From Brachyhypopomus gauderio (taxonomy: Eukaryota; Chordata; Actinopteri; Gymnotiformes; Hypopomidae): a stretch of DNA of 64,000 nucleotides. The translations under genes were made by a program, and so were the position numbers. Of this stretch, positions 38,275-50,700 are shown one piece after another. Location: assembly GCF_052324685.1 (NCBI RefSeq), contig NC_135211.1, positions 15,562,549-15,626,548 of the forward strand, written 5' to 3'. The notes beneath the pieces were generated by a model. That model saw only the letters and a program-made list of their open reading frames with translations. It did no database searches and was not told where the DNA came from. Each line of letters opens with the position of its first letter. Position 1 is the first letter of the stretch.

Positions 38275-40346
38275 TTAAAGTTTGTTGTGAGGCTTCAGGT
38301 GGCAGTCTATGGCTGGGCTGGTGACAGGAGTCAGGTGCTGATACTTGGGCGTGATGTTAATGTGAACACACATTGTGTAAGGATTGTGCTTCACAATGCG
38401 ATGCAGATTACTGCTCTCCTTCTGAAGGTCTTCCAGACTTTTCTCTGCTGTGCTGGTAATTTTCCCAAAGTTGTCCACATTCTCTTGGTACAGGCTGTCA
38501 CCTAAACATTTGGAGACAGAAAAAGTTACTACACCAATATTGCTGAACATTGTTATTTAGACACTGCTGAATACTACTGTGTCTATTTGCCTTTAGAAAT
38601 GTATTATAAATGGACTGGTGAACTGATGTTATTAGACAAAGATCAAAACACTAACAGTAGATAAATGATTTTGTGATTGGTTGCTCAGAACGTTGGTGTT
38701 ACGGCTTTCTGTGGTATTCACAGAGAGCGAGGCCAAATTAATCACTAAATATTAAATCAGATGTTACATCAGCAAATGCACCAGTGGGAATGTTGAATGA
38801 AAAATTGTGGATCTTAATTTAGAGATTGAGGTAAGCAATAAAAGGGACTTTTTTTCTCTTTTTTAAATGTTACTCTACCTGGTAAGAGGGATACAAGGCA
38901 GTCACTGGCCACCAGGACTATAGGTAACCATTGCTCACATCCTTCTAGTGCTCTCAATTTGGCAAAGCTGTGAAGGTCACTCAGTGAATGGAAATGACAC
39001 ATTCGTCCAAGATCATAGAACTGAGGCGGTGCTATCCAAATCTCTTTATTCCGAAAGCTATGAAGGATTTCAGATGGGGTAGACCACTGTAGGAGAGAGT
39101 TCGAGAGAGATAAGAGAGTAAAGAATCAGTTAGTGTCTGCCAGACTGTGGAATAGCTGTTCAAAGTACATCTACTTAGAAGTAAGTAACTGAACTAAATA
39201 ATTAATACAATGAACACATTATTTTGTTGTTTAGGCAATGGACTCCCCACCACTTCTCTGCAGTCAGATCTGGCAGCCAGAATGACATTTGCTGCCTCAT
39301 GCTTTTAAACCATGTTCTAATACAACCTAATAAGTTTCTGTGATTACTCACTGTACCATTGTGCAATTACTCCCAGTTTGTGTCCTCTCAGTGCAAAACC
39401 AAAAGATCAGGAGATGTAGTGCACCCGTCCCATGTCTAATATTATTATCTAATATTGTATCCCATTTAATTGAGTTAATATAATAACAGATTTCAACACC
39501 TATGGCCCACTTGGAAAACCAGATATACCTAGATAAATACACAGGAGTTGTTACCTTAAAATTGACAATTTCCTTTTCATCTTGAATAGTGTGCGGGATC
39601 TCCTCCAAGCAGCACATGTAAAAGGCAGTGTCGTACCGTCTTTGCTTCTCGTAGACGCCCACGGGAGTCAGCCAGTTCCCCCACTCGTGGAGGGCCCATA
39701 TGTCGGGCATGCACTCAAGTTCTACACACATTCGGATGAAATTCGAGGGGTCCTTAATGACCAAAGACCTCCATTTGGCGATCTCGGTTTGGTCCCACCG
39801 TGAAGTCAACGCTGTGAGGGGCAGCCGAGTGTCCAACTGGTCTGTTTGGTCCTGGGGAGTCTTTACTGTGCCCAGTGGACCTGCAGCCCCAGTACTGGGG
39901 ACGACCAGCAGCACCCCGGACTCCTCAAACGTCTCCCTCACGGCACATATTCTCAAAGCAACGTCTCCAGGTACCGGAGACCCGAGCTTTAGTCGGTTCG
40001 TCGCGAAGATCGGTGGTCTCGTCCCCGCCGGTTGTTTCACCACTGAAACACCAAAGTGCGGCAGTTTCCTGAAGTATTTAAAAACCTCCATCCACTCGCT
40101 GGAGAAGTCGGAGGGATCCACTAAACCCCCAGGAAACACATACGCGTTGGGCATGAACCCACTTTTGCCACTTCTCTTGAGCAGAAGCACTTTATAGTCA
40201 AACGCTGACTTGTGAGTTAAACTTGTCCCACAGCCAGGCGCTTGTTCTCCATTTCTCTGGAGTGAGTCGGTGCTTTGACAATGCCTTGTTTTGGCAGCTA
40301 GAATAACAGTCGCTGCCTCTTTCCAGTGCTTCAAAGCCGTGTTCAT
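38275..40346 (-). CDS. nudt19: Nudix hydrolase 19, coenzyme A diphosphatase
   Basis: The family hydrolyses CoA and acyl-CoA to 3',5'-ADP and phosphopantetheine, in peroxisomes in mammals. Exons: 39555-40346, 38879-39086, 38275-38501, total 1227 nt, 408 aa (human 375). I chose the ATG at 40346 (MNTALKHWKEAATVILAA) over the upstream in-frame one, because it aligns with the human start. FPGGLVDPSD is at 71-80 and RETFEESGVLL at 137-147: the Nudix box split by an insertion, as is usual in NUDT19. CMPDIWALHEWGNWLTP and RRYDTAFYMCCLEE follow, then WSTPSEIL and APPQFYDLGR in exon 2. The protein ends HNKL, a weak relative of the SKL-type peroxisomal signal. It converges on celf1 and shares orientation with slc7a9. 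Confidence 0.95.
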
Positions 40347-40891
40347 TTTGGTTATAAGCGCACTAATCACGTATATTTTTAACAGAGTTAGTCAGGCCAT
40401 TTTAATTTCGACCGGAACAGGTTTGATGATTTCCTTTCTTCTTCATGTCCTTGGAAACCCGCCAAACCTGCGCAAAACGCATTACCGCCACCTACTGTGT
40501 TTAGTGCGAATTTCCACGTGCATTTCTTTACACTTGAGGATATGTCACTGTATAAAGTACTGTACCAAATCACTTCATTTACTCTTCACATATATTCTTG
40601 ATTCTAACACTGTTATCAACAGGTTTTATTGTCCTAAACACCATTCAGCAATCACACATCATAATCCAATGATTTCAAATTCTACTGAAATTAATCCAGT
40701 ATGACTTAATTGTTATTTGTGTCATTAAACTATTGAAACGGTAATACATAAACTCTGCTGACACTCCGCAAACAAGCTTCCACCACTTATGCCTAAGGAG
40801 TATTTTACCTTTTACTTGTTATGTGCTAATTTGATCAGCTACTTCTCTTTGAACTTGATACATGTGTATAACATTTATAACACATATATAC

Positions 40892-42864
40892 TGTGTTAGA
40901 AATTCTGAAACCCTTAAATGGTGAGCACAATAAAAGTCAGAAGCAGTTGGGTTAGATAATAAAGTACAATGATTTATTTTAACAAAGCATGGATTAACCC
41001 AGAGATCTCATTTACACACACAAGGTGTCTGTTGCAGAGAGCCAGTTCCCCATTCCGAACTCTCATCTTTTATACTTTTAATCATCAATACACACGGTGT
41101 CCACGAGGTGAACATGAGGTGATCAACCAAATGTGATTGGACAGTACATGACATAATTAACACTGATTTGACAGATGCATATGATGCATGCTTGCGGGCT
41201 TTCAATCGTAGCATCACTTACAGGAAGTCTATGCATGGTCAATCACGTTACATCATTACATCATCCCTCGTGTGCGAAGCCACTGGGTTGACCAGGCGTG
41301 TCGGAAGCCCCGGAGACAGTCCCGCGGGTCTTGAGGTTGTGCCGTCGAAGGGAGTGGGTCGGGGTCCGTCCAGGTCTGGATCTGCAACACACCTGACAGA
41401 CTGGAGATTTCGAAATTCATGTTTCGTCTTTAATTTTACCTTATATTCAGAGGCGGTCTTTGCATAGAGGCGTGACTAGGCAACTGCCTTCGGCCCCTCC
41501 CACTGCAACCCACTGTATGGGCCCCCTGACTAGCTAACTTATTTCTCGCATATTAATGTTGATGGGCCCCCTAGCAAAATTCGCCTTGAGCCCCCAAATT
41601 TCTAAGTCCGCCACTGCTTATATTACCACCATTTTGCCTCCCTCTCCCACATGTCAAATGCTTCCCAGTTGACTTTAAACCCATTAAATTGTTCTCTTAT
41701 CAAATTTCGTTTCAATGGTGCCTCCCGGTTCATGTTAAAACTCCCGTCCTCTGGAAAATCACACTTTGAAACCCATACTTGAAATTGACTCAAACTCTCG
41801 GGCCCATAATGTTCTCATGTATTTTATTCTAGGATGGTTACACCGTGCCTTATCGGCTTCTCTGTTAGTACGACTCTGACACCCGCCCATCTTTGAAAAA
41901 CACAATAGACACAGAGCGTGACTCCCAACAAATTCCCAACAATCACTCAGTAACCACCAATGTGTATACACGCACCAGGAGAGAAGTCACAACCTCTGCA
42001 ATAAGTTTATCTAAACATTTCAGTTGTACTCACCAGGGTTTAATTAATTTATCTGTAGTTTGTTTCCGGGAAAACTCCGGCACTAAGGAGGCGGTCACCT
42101 GCGAGACCCGCTCAAAGCAATTTTTCGTTGGCTGGATGAAGTAAGGCCTTAGGGAGCTAAGTGCTTAGATCTCCCGCGCAGGTGTGCCATACTCAGTCAC
42201 GGAGTCCCATCTGGGGTGCCAAATTGTGGTTGAAATTCTGTAAACCCAAAATGGTAAGCACAATAAAAGTCAGAAGCAGTTGGGTAAGGTAATAAAGTAA
42301 AATTTATTAAGCAAGTATGGATTAATCCCTGAGACCCCTGTTACAAACGCACAAGGCGTCTGCCACAGAGAGCTAATTCCCCTCTGGGAACTCTCATCTT
42401 TTATACTTCAATCCATAAGCACACAAGGTGTTCACGAGATGAACATGAGGCAATTAAAGCATATGATTGGATAAACTTGGCATAAATCACACATGATTTG
42501 ACAAATGTATATTGGCCTCTCCCCACAGGCCCCACCCATGCTTGGTGATCTCATGATGGTCTGAGAGCCGACGTGGCCACTTCCATGTTGAGACTAGGAG
42601 ACCAGCTGGCGTCTCCAGCGAGGTCAGTTTAGGAACATCATATTCCGGGAATGGGCCGAGGACCTTCAGGGGAAAGACAATACAATTCTATGGCCTACTG
42701 AGCCATACCAGATACTGAATGGCTTCAGTGCCCTTCTTAAATGATTAACACATAACACATATATAGGTAAAAAGCTCCAGCATCTACATCTATCATGTAA
42801 ATATTGTGTTTAACATATACTAATAAAGCATAGCATCAAGGAAAATGTTAGATTTTCCACCACA
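40892..42864 (-). mobile_element. LTR retroelement remnant with two related LTRs and a primer-binding site
   Basis: Two related direct repeats start at 40892 and 42225. The right one (42225-42864, 640 bp) runs from TGTGGT to ACCACA, the TG...CA form of an LTR. Both read on the minus strand with a TATAAAAG box (41067-41074, 42398-42405) and an AATAAA (40973-40978, 42303-42308), so this is the sense strand. An 18-nt primer-binding-site-like segment (42204-42221, minus strand, starting TGGCACCCC) lies three bases inside the right LTR. Only about 300 bp of the left copy is clearly related. The roughly 0.8-1 kb between shows no gag, pol or env frame, so the element is defective or non-autonomous. 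A hAT element has inserted inside it. Confidence 0.7.
41448..41616. mobile_element. Small hAT-type MITE nested in the LTR element, 169 bp
   Basis: Ends CAGAGGCGG and CCGCCACTG are flanked by a perfect 8-bp duplication CTTATATT (41440-41447, 41617-41624). Inside are GGGCCCCCTGACTAG and a related GGGCCCCCTAGC, typical of a common fish hAT MITE. It is younger than the surrounding LTR element. Confidence 0.9.
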
Positions 42865-44223
42865 GCCTTTTATTTGTTGACCATCCCATCATTCATGGAT
42901 AAGTTAGGCAGGTCTGACTATCTCTGTGTTGGCATAAAGGAAAAACAGAGAATTGTGTTTTTGAGGCTCACATCAGATTGTGCTGGGGGTTCAGGTCAAG
43001 GAGACTTTTTCAAAGTGTGGTCTAAGGAGATTGCATTGTACCTCAGAATCATCAGATGTTTCGGCCTTAGACATTCTTCTTTGAAGTGGCCCGCCTTGGG
43101 TCAATCAGTCCCTGGTGTGTATCGTAATGTGCCTAATTTTAGTTTAGGTTTTAGGGCCAAGGGGTTACATACAGCATTATGTAATGAAGGCATTCAGGTC
43201 CCCACTCTGATCTGCTCTTGTTTCAGTTTCATCAGCTCAGCTGGAAGGATCACATTTAGTTACAGTTTGAACCAAGCATCACAAAAATTGATGAAGTGCT
43301 ATTGTAAAGACATTACGTGTCACTTTCAGTCACAGCCAAATGTTCGATGAGGAAATAATACAAACAGTAATAGCAAATTAGATTTGAATACCTTTTTTAT
43401 TGTAATGAGATTTTCCTCTTTGATGGTTGGTGTTTTCTTCTGTGTGAGCTGAATGTGACATTTGAATTTGTGTGTGTGTGTGTGTGTGTGTTTGTGTGTA
43501 AATGTGTATGTGCATGTGGGTTTGTGCATTCATGTGTGCGTTTGTGTGTGTTCATTTGTGTTTCTCCTTCCTTTAATGTGTCCTGCTTGTCCTTGGCTGG
43601 TAGCTGATGTCACTGAATATCCTGGTGATAAATAATTCTAGAGGACGATGTGACACACACATACAGACACACACTCACATCTCCCTGGTTTTCATGGTCT
43701 ACTCTTACCTGGATCTTCTGTGTCAACACCCCATTTATGTTCTCTGGGAGCTTCTCTGCCATTGAGCACTGCCCAAATGTGCCTTCATGTGTTTGGAGTG
43801 TGGGCTAATAAGTGCACTTTACACCTGATCCTAGTGCTGGTCCTGATCTCAGTCTGTCATAAGCCAAGTTATATTGGCATAAAGCTTATGCTTAAATATG
43901 TGGAGTGCTGTCTGTAGAACTGTATAATAATGCATCGCCACCAACCTATAGTGCATACATATTATATATACTATTACTATAGGTTGGTGGTTTGTACTTT
44001 ATGGTCTTAAGAACTGCTCCCTTCCACTGCCTGCAAGTCATTTTTGATTGTGCCAATGGCCTCAGTTCATCCTTTATTACCTACTGAGAATGAATGTACT
44101 TTTAATATGGTTGTTTATACAGAAATACCAACTCATACATTGCATACCATTACAAAAAATGTTCATTAAAACGAGAAAGTAAAAAAGCGAAAGTATGTAC
44201 AAAATAAGTGCTTCGGTGTATGT

Positions 44224-44291
<68 letters not shown>

Positions 44292-44772
44292 ATGTGTGTG
44301 CGTGCGTGCGTGTGCGTGCGTGTGTGTGTGTGTGTGTGTTTGTATGCATGCGTGTCCACAAGTGCTTGATGGATAAAAAACCTGATCGAGTTGGATAACT
44401 TTGAGCAGCTTTAAACCACAGATGTCCCTCTTCTCTATATAGTGCAGTGTGTCTCACCTCTGCTGGGCCCAGTGTGTGGATCACCTCCCACACATCTGCA
44501 CCAAGGAACACTGAACACCTGGTACAGGTGGGGGCTGGGTTCAAGAAACAACATGGACGGGCTGGTTGACTTAGAGGACCGGACTCAATATACAGATTTA
44601 TAGTATATTATATATTGTGCAGTTTAAGAACATGGTGTGTCAGTTGTAAGTTTTTTTTGCTAGTGAACGTGCAGTCATATTCCCTTTAACAACTCTGAAG
44701 CAGATTGGTTGCTGATCAATTCCATGCTGAGCACTATTCAGTGTCTGGTCCTTTCCCAGTCCATGTTGATTA
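42865..44772. other. Intergenic DNA between the LTR element and slc7a9
   Basis: No supported gene. It holds (GT)n at 43470-43498, a perfect 15-bp inverted repeat (43938-43952 and 43976-43990), and a long GT/GC-rich microsatellite at 44229-44340. An open frame of 158 codons at 42874-43350 has no recognisable domain and no splice context. Confidence 0.5.
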
Positions 44773-47700
44773 TCACTCCATCCCATGATCCTCTGGTGGG
44801 ACCACCTCCATTAACAGCTGAAAGTGCATGGTGAAGGGTCCTAAAATATCAACAATTAAAGTTGAAATATAAAACAGTCTGCATTTTTACTTTGCCTATA
44901 AATAGATTACATTTATAACATTTGGGATTGTAAAGAACTCAAATATCAATGCAGTATATTAGCTCACAGATGACATCAGTGCTCAATCAAAAATCAAAGT
45001 TGCCACGTATACTCACTCATTATGCGCTGGGTCCAGCCAAACGTGAAGTACACAAAGGGGAAGTAAAATACCAATCCACCCAAGATAAAGATCGTGCAGT
45101 AGAGATACTCCAGTTCAGGTTTGTCAATGATTGGAGCCAAAACCAGGTAGCAAGACACTACCACCACGACAACAGGGATAACTATGGGCACCTGTCAGGG
45201 ACAAACATCAATATGTTTTTTTGCACTTTAGTCCTGAATGCTATTAAACATTCATGCTATAAAGTGTATCTGGCTATGTTCTAGGTCCAACAGTTACAGA
45301 CACAGTGCAGGTATCACCTGAATCGAAAATATTGGACTAGAACTACAAATAATCTCCATAAAACCACCATTTTCTTACCTTCACAGGCCTGTGTAGGTGT
45401 TTCCTTGTGAACCTCATGAGGATAAGTGAGAAGGCAGTGAGACCGTAGAACATCCACTGAGCAAAGCTGAAGTAGTTAATGAGGGTGTTGATGTCTGCTG
45501 GGATGACGTAGAAGATAGATAGAATGCCCTGGATTTTCATCCAAAGCCAGAGGAGAATGAGGGCATGACTGACTGCAGCTCAGTTCCCGCAGGTCCGTAC
45601 ATCAGCAGTATCGCTTAATAAACTTTTGGATCTTGTTAAGAGACAAATGTACAGAAGGAAACAACTGCATATGGACTCATCAGCTTACGTTAAACAAGAG
45701 GGCTGGTGCAGGCGTGTAGTATCTCAGACTGATGTAAGAGAGGAGCTTCACCATGTGGCCTTCTCGTCCTGCCACATAGGTCAACCTTAGCAGTGCACAG
45801 AGTAAAAATGTTTAGGATGCAAATCGTGTAAATTTGATACTTTTTAAATACTTTTCCACACTTTAAATGACCTATGAATATTTATGGTAAAGCTACATTT
45901 GAAAAATCTTAAGCAGAGGTGGGCATTTCAGGTTCAGAATGTTTTGCTCAGGCTTCCTGGATTGTGTTGAGGTTGAATAAAATCCTGGAAAGGACTTTTA
46001 CTTTCTGAATCTAGATTGCCCACCTCTGGTCTTAAGCAACTTCAGAAGGCAACAGGGAAGATCTACCTTGTGGGACTCTGTGCTGTTAGGCACAGTGCTG
46101 TGGATAGCTTAAAAAAAAAGTCTAATGTAGGAGATCATTTTGAGGGTACATTTCCCCAGACCTCGTATTTACCTTCCAGAAGTAAAACAGCTTCCATTAG
46201 CAGCACCAAAAGTGGAGAAGACCACAAAGAGTGGCACCAACCAAGACAGTGGCTCCAGCACCCTGTCACCAAAGGTCTGCAGAGCACACAGTCCACAAAC
46301 AAAACTCACGAGGAAACCAGGGAAATGCAGGGGGATTCCACTATAATAGACCACACAGCTGCGACAGATGATCTAACCTTTACCAGTGAACATTTTTTAA
46401 GAGCACACAGTCCATCCTGAGAAATTCAGTATTTGTATTATATCTGAAACCCGGTTTGAAATTATGTGTCGGCAAGACAATTACACTCACCACAGCAACA
46501 GCAGGAGACTGGAGTAATTCTGAAGGTTTCATGACGGTGAAGTAAGCAATGTTGACTAGCACGTAGCATACTGACACCAGAGGAATCCCAATAATGATGG
46601 ACAAGGGAAGGTTCCTGCCGACAGACGAGAGATGCAGACCATAACAATACAAAACGTATGGAGACATCATCAGGCAAAGGCAGGGTACACCATGGGCAGG
46701 TCACCAGTCCACCACATGGCCAACACACACACACACACCTACAGGCAATTTAGAGTGACCAATCAACCTTACACACGTGTCTTTGGACTGTGGGAGTAAA
46801 TCAGAGTACCTGGCGAAAACCCACACAGGCACAGGGGGAACACACAGCCTTCACACAGAGCAGACCAGAACGAGAATCGAACCCAGACCGCCTGGCTGTG
46901 AGGTGACAGCGCTAACCACCACATCACGAAGCCACCGCAACAGAAAACATCAGAGTAAAAAATAAATGTTCCTTGCTCTTTGTAGCTAATTCTAAGTCTG
47001 AAATTGATAATATGAAATGTATTACCTCCAGCATCCAGAAGTAATAGTTTGATCTAATTGATCTGTAAGAATAAATATGTGATAATGTCCTACAGAGTGA
47101 TAAAAGACTCTTAAACGAATGAGTTAATGTGTAGAGCATGGAAGATCTCAGCATTTACAAATACTGAACAGTATTCTAGAGGAAAACATGGAGCAGGACC
47201 TCTAAACTTTGTGAGTTTGAATGTATTACAGCAGGCCATATAGCTGAAGTGTTCACAGGTGAATAATCTTCAAGGGTTCGCATTGGTCTTTGAAGGACAG
47301 AAGAAAATCACGTCACTGCTCATGACATCTACTAGAAATGTTTGCAGCACGCTGCAGGTCTTGGACGTGGCAGAAATGCTGTAGAATCTGAACTGAAGGA
47401 TCATTATTCAAATCCACTATTCATTCAGACCTGCTCGTACTATGCTCCAAAGGTCAGTGGTGGGAGCACTGATCATGGGATGATACTTTGGAGGTGCCTA
47501 ACAGCAGGATTCAGCAATCTATTAAGGAACGATGAGAACGGAGAGAAATGCTCCCTGTGAACAAGGATGTTTTAAACAGGCCAGTGGTACCAAACTGTTA
47601 CGCCAGAGCAACGCAGAAATATCCTCAGGTTAAGATAATATTAAGATACTGTCCTTCCTGCTTGAAAACACCTGTCATAAAACGTCAGTACTGCTGTCAG

Positions 47701-50700
47701 TCACCGTGCTGCTATTAATATTTTCTGCTTGAGAGGTAGCAAAGGAATTTGACAAGCACTGTTCAGTCATAATGTGTAATGTGTGTGAAGTGATAAAGTT
47801 GTTCAACAAGTAAATCTAACAAATTCTACACAATATGGGTGCAAAGGTAAAACGCTGCTTTCTGGAAGCATCATTGTACAGAAGTGCAGAATGAAGCAAT
47901 GTGGGACAGGAAGGACCTTCACTCACCTATATGGGTCTTTCAGCTCTTCAGTTATGAAGTTTAGTTGATTCCTTGAAGGCAGAAATTAGTTTTTAATATT
48001 CTGTTAGTAATGTCTGTTACTGGTATGTAAATACGTCTCTGTAGAATTAAGGCCTTTATAGAGAAACACACTCTTAGGATTTTTGTTCATGCATGAATTG
48101 GCCACTAGATGGCAGAATAGAAATTTGCATCTGTCATGATTGCTATGTCTGTCTACAGCTTGCTTTTAATGCTTGCACATGCACACACACATGCACACAT
48201 ACACAAACACATACACACACATACAGACATTCAATGGACAAATGATTTTTTGTGAATTCTCATTGTGGAGATTTAATTAGTTAATTTGTCTCAGACATGT
48301 TAATAAGGATGTTCTCAAAACACTTTATTGGCCCAGAAGAAAACAGAAAATAATAATAAATCATAATATATAAATAAACAGCAACAACAACAGTAGATCT
48401 AAAAACTGAACGTACCATCCATCATACGCCCAGAGGCCGTTGTAAAACGCAAGTCCGATTGCCCCAAATGAGGTTGTTGTTCCTTCAAATGCGTTTCTGA
48501 AATTCTGTGTATTTCCTAAACACAAGCCCATGAAGAATTGAACATGGTTTCATATCTACAGAATAGGTGCTTTTAACATTTTCACATTTTAACATTAGCA
48601 AAAACAAACAGCAAAGCGAGAATTTCTGCTGCAGCCACGTTACACCTGGGGCTCTGGATGAAAGAACCTGTCACACCAGATGTAGATAGCTAAGCTTTCG
48701 AGTTCTCTGATGCTGAGCAGTACCTTTGGCTAGGAGAACTATGCCTGAAACCACTATGATGATGATGATGAGGAGTTTGGCTGCAGTGAAGAAGTTCTGC
48801 ACATAGTTGGCCAGCTTCACGCTCAAGCAGTTCACAATTGTAATCAAAGCTGTGTAGGGAGGGAGACAAGCATATGTCACCATCACCAAAACAACACAAG
48901 GCAGGGAGAACACACCACATAAACCCAGAGGACTACAGTTTGGTGTTGAATGTATCTATGTCAAACATGCTGAATGTGAATATCTTCAGTGCACTCCTGC
49001 ACTGTGTTTTTAACTGACTTAGTGTTCCATGGGTTTGTTTCTTTTAAAAAACAGGACATACTGTGGCATTTCTGATACAGAGTCTCACATACAAACACAG
49101 GCCGCTGCCAGGCATTTGGTGATGAGCACGGGTGGGGTGCATCCTGGGTAAAAAGGTGTGGAGGCGTATTCTGCGAAGCTGAGAGCGATGATGGCGAAGG
49201 ATGAAGGCTTGAGAATGAAGATGGTCGTCCAGGAGTAAAGGTATGCGGTCAGAGACCCGAAGCCTTCCAGCAGGTAGGGGTACTCACCCCCGGACTTGGT
49301 GATCATTGTGCCAAGTTCAACGTAACAAAGAGCTCCTGTATGCACACACCAGAACACATGCACATGCATAAAACGGTACACACACATGACCACACAAGCA
49401 CACAGCAGCATTTATCTGCACACTGTGTAGTATTCATTCTAAGGTCACAGAGTTCTTTATGGCAAGGTTGCCATGTATTAAACTAGAGGATTTCTCTCTG
49501 GGCTGCAGGATGGGGTTTTGCCCTGGTAATGTGACTTGGGCAGATTGATGGAATGCTTCTGAATGAGTGAGCATGACTGATTAACCTCCCTGCAAGTACA
49601 ACTCCACTCTATAATCTCCATTCTATAATCTCCACGGCAGAGTTTTGCACTGGTTATAATTTTGAACTGATGTCACATTGCATCGGTTTTCACAAGCGCT
49701 TCAACACACCAGCCCTACACCACACCACCCCTACAACACACCACACCTACACCACACCACACTACACCTACACCACACCACCCATACAACACACCACCCC
49801 TACAACACACCACCTCTACACCACACCCCTACATCACACCATACCACCCCTCTGAAACACGCTACCCGCTGTCCACCCACAGTCATTCTAGACAGGGGGT
49901 AACTGCAGTAAGTGAGTCAGTTCAGGACCACTACTCTGAAGGGGTGGTGTAATGCCCCCAAACAGGCTGGGATCTGGAGGAGCAGAGGGCTTGAACCCCA
50001 CATAATGACAACAGATATTCCAAAGGAACATCAAAGGATTCTGTTTGTCAAAGGACAAACATTGATCCACCTGTAGCTCCGGAAGGACTAGAGCGTTTTA
50101 CCGAGCACATCGAGACTTCTCTTCGTACAACTTTAGACAAGGTTGCGCCATTGCGATATAAGATAGCCAGTGAGAGAAGAATAGCGTCTTGGCACAACAA
50201 GCACACACGTAGTCTCAAATGAGCCGCGTGAATCCTGGAGCGTAAATGGTGAAATTCTAAGTTAGAAGTCTATAGACTATCATGGAAAAGCAGCCTTATT
50301 GAATATAAGCATGCCCTCCATATAGAAAAATCCTCATACTTATCGGCTTTAATAGAAAAACACAAAAACAATTCAGGACTCCTATTTAAAACTGTTTCTA
50401 ACCTAACGAGGAGTCATGAACAAATCAATTCACTAATCCCACTAGAGTGCAGCAGTAACAATTTTATGAAATTCTTTAATGATATGATTGATAAAATTAG
50501 GGAAAATTTTTTGTCATGCTATCTCAGAGCCTGTCAACCTGCCAATGCACCTTGACAGCTGTCTGGTCAGCTCTGATGCACTTTTAGAGTCCTTCTCCCC
50601 AATTGGTCGTGAGGAGCTAATTTCATTGGTAGAATCTGCTAAGCCCTTCACATGCATACTAGATGCCGTACCAACCCATCTATTTAAATAATTACTGCAT

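Noticed and set aside
42874-43350. 158-codon open frame on the plus strand
   Set aside because: No recognisable domain, no splice context, and it begins ten bases outside an LTR. Chance is the simplest reading.
44413-44544. Minus-strand frame reading LGADVWEVIHTLGPAE, looking like a final slc7a9 exon
   Set aside because: The segment 44773-44840 joins in phase after RIM, reads [14 protein letters not shown] and stops at the expected length. The other frame runs on into a microsatellite.
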